Origin: Christiangramia forsetii KT0803
GTDB lineage: Bacteria; Bacteroidota; Bacteroidia; Flavobacteriales; Flavobacteriaceae
Direction of reading: 5' to 3'
NCBI RefSeq assembly: GCF_000060345.1
Contig: NC_008571.1
Location: 2,108,001-2,172,000 of the forward strand
DNA: 64,000 nt
Within the stretch, counting starts at the first letter, position 1. The number at the start of each line of letters is the position of its first letter. Positions 63,460 through 64,000 of this stretch are shown here, one piece after another. The translations under genes were made by a program, and so were the position numbers. The notes below the pieces were generated by a model that was not told the DNA's origin, made no database searches, and saw only the letters and a program-made list of their open reading frames with translations.

Positions 63460-63467
63460 TATATTTG
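63460..63467 (+). promoter_or_regulatory. candidate -7 box for the acyltransferase gene
   Basis: TATATTTG is an exact TAnnTTTG match, 14 bases before the ATG at 63482, which implies a very short leader. Confidence 0.5.
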
Positions 63468-63481
63468 CGGAAAGAATTTTT

Positions 63482-64000
63482 ATGCAAGGATTAGTTTTTT
63501 GGTTGATCTACCCTATCCTCTGGCTTATTTCCATCTTACCTTTTCGAATCTTTTACATAGTATCAGACATGGTATTTATATTAGTCTATCACGTAATTGG
63601 TTATAGAAGAAAAACGGTTCGTGATAACTTAGAATTGGTCTTTCCTGAAAAGTCAGAATCAGAGATAAAGCAGATTCGGAAAAAATTCTATAGGCACATG
63701 TGCGACATGTTTCTGGAGATGATAAAAAGTATTAGTATTTCTGAAAAGGAAATAGAGAAACGTTTCACCTTTACTAACGTAGAATATTTAAGAAAACTTG
63801 AAAGTCTGGATAAGAGTTTAGTAGTGATGCTAGGTCATTATGCGAGCTATGAATGGATAAATGCCCTACAGCTCTACGGTCTGAAATATAGAACTTACGG
63901 GATATACAAGAAAATCAAGAATAAGCAATTTGATGACCTTGCAAAAAGGATCAGAGGCAGATTTGGCGGTACATTGATAACTACCAATAAAACCACCGAA
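63482..64000 (+). CDS. LpxL/HtrB-type lysophospholipid acyltransferase, N-terminal part
   Basis: The first 173 residues of a lipid A late acyltransferase. A membrane segment (YPILWLISILPFRIFYIVSD) begins it, followed by RRKTVRDNLELVFPEKS, a signature of the LpxL family; the GHYASYEW stretch near residue 120 is the HX4D/E motif region (His followed by Glu). The gene runs off the window edge, so the remaining roughly 110-120 residues are unseen. It attaches a secondary acyl chain to lipid A at the inner membrane. Confidence 0.88.
   Translation, partial: MQGLVFWLIYPILWLISILPFRIFYIVSDMVFILVYHVIGYRRKTVRDNLELVFPEKSESEIKQIRKKFYRHMCDMFLEMIKSISISEKEIEKRFTFTNVEYLRKLESLDKSLVVMLGHYASYEWINALQLYGLKYRTYGIYKKIKNKQFDDLAKRIRGRFGGTLITTNKTTE

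Noticed and set aside
1-64000. CRISPR arrays, tRNA or rRNA genes, prophage genes, and riboswitches
   Set aside because: I looked for regularly spaced repeats, cloverleaf structures, rRNA motifs and phage gene orders and saw none that I could support.

Overview
This window looks like a chromosomal segment from a member of the Flavobacteriaceae (Bacteroidota). The evidence is strong AT richness, many candidate Bacteroidota -7 promoter boxes (TAnnTTTG), an ISAon1-type transposase, SIMPL, DUF4369-thioredoxin and metallophosphoesterase-barrel proteins typical of the phylum, and flavobacterial dispersed palindromes. The genus cannot be fixed from sequence reading alone.

Layout. (1) 1-2076: the end of a HigA antitoxin, an attC-like dyad and an unknown lipoprotein. 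(2) 2077-19081: two same-direction copies of one IS3-family element. The left copy is complete; the right copy has an exact 577-bp internal deletion. They enclose a glycan module: glutamine amidotransferase (AsnB/WbpS-like), two polysaccharide deacetylases, a polymerase-like membrane protein, two related GNAT proteins, three GT4 glycosyltransferases, and a divergent pair of AsnB-like proteins that lack the catalytic cysteine. (3) 19335-22565: a lipoprotein with three 90-residue repeats and a dead ISAon1 (ISL3-family) element. (4) 22566-33988: a tightly overlapping pseudaminic-acid operon (pseB, C, F, G, H, I) with a probable CMP-nonulosonate transferase. It also carries AKR, Gfo/Idh and SDR oxidoreductases and a tailoring set (MaoC hydratase, second GNAT, formyltransferase, PIG-L deacetylase). 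(5) 34202-48476: a PglK-like ABC flippase, two GT2 enzymes, a dTDP-sugar set (RmlA, RmlB, 2,3-dehydratase, 3-ketoreductase, 4-aminotransferase, N-formyltransferase), Ugd, a WbpO-type dehydrogenase, a WecD-like GNAT and a WbpP-type epimerase. (6) 48477-50077: a gap holding a 33-codon remnant of an rmlB-type gene, next to a LacI-family regulator. (7) 50196-64000: ordinary core genes (DCC protein, Dps, MscS, metallophosphoesterase-barrel protein, HD-PycTM protein, GAF protein, TlpA-like lipoprotein, SIMPL protein, rhomboid protease, start of an LpxL-type acyltransferase).

How it fits together. Regions 2 to 5 read as one surface-glycan locus, nearly all on the minus strand. Predicted precursors are a CMP-activated pseudaminic-acid-type sugar, UDP-GlcA, UDP-GalNAcA (possibly amidated by the AsnB protein) and a dTDP-4-formamido-2,4,6-trideoxyhexose. 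Lipid-linked units may be flipped by the PglK-like ABC protein rather than Wzx. No initiating transferase or Wza/Wzc export system is visible, so assembly must use genes elsewhere. The most novel points are the complete trideoxy-formamido-sugar route, the acyl-tailoring block inside the pse operon, the twin catalytically altered AsnB-like proteins, and the signs of recent rearrangement (IS deletion derivative, truncated rmlB, dead ISAon1).
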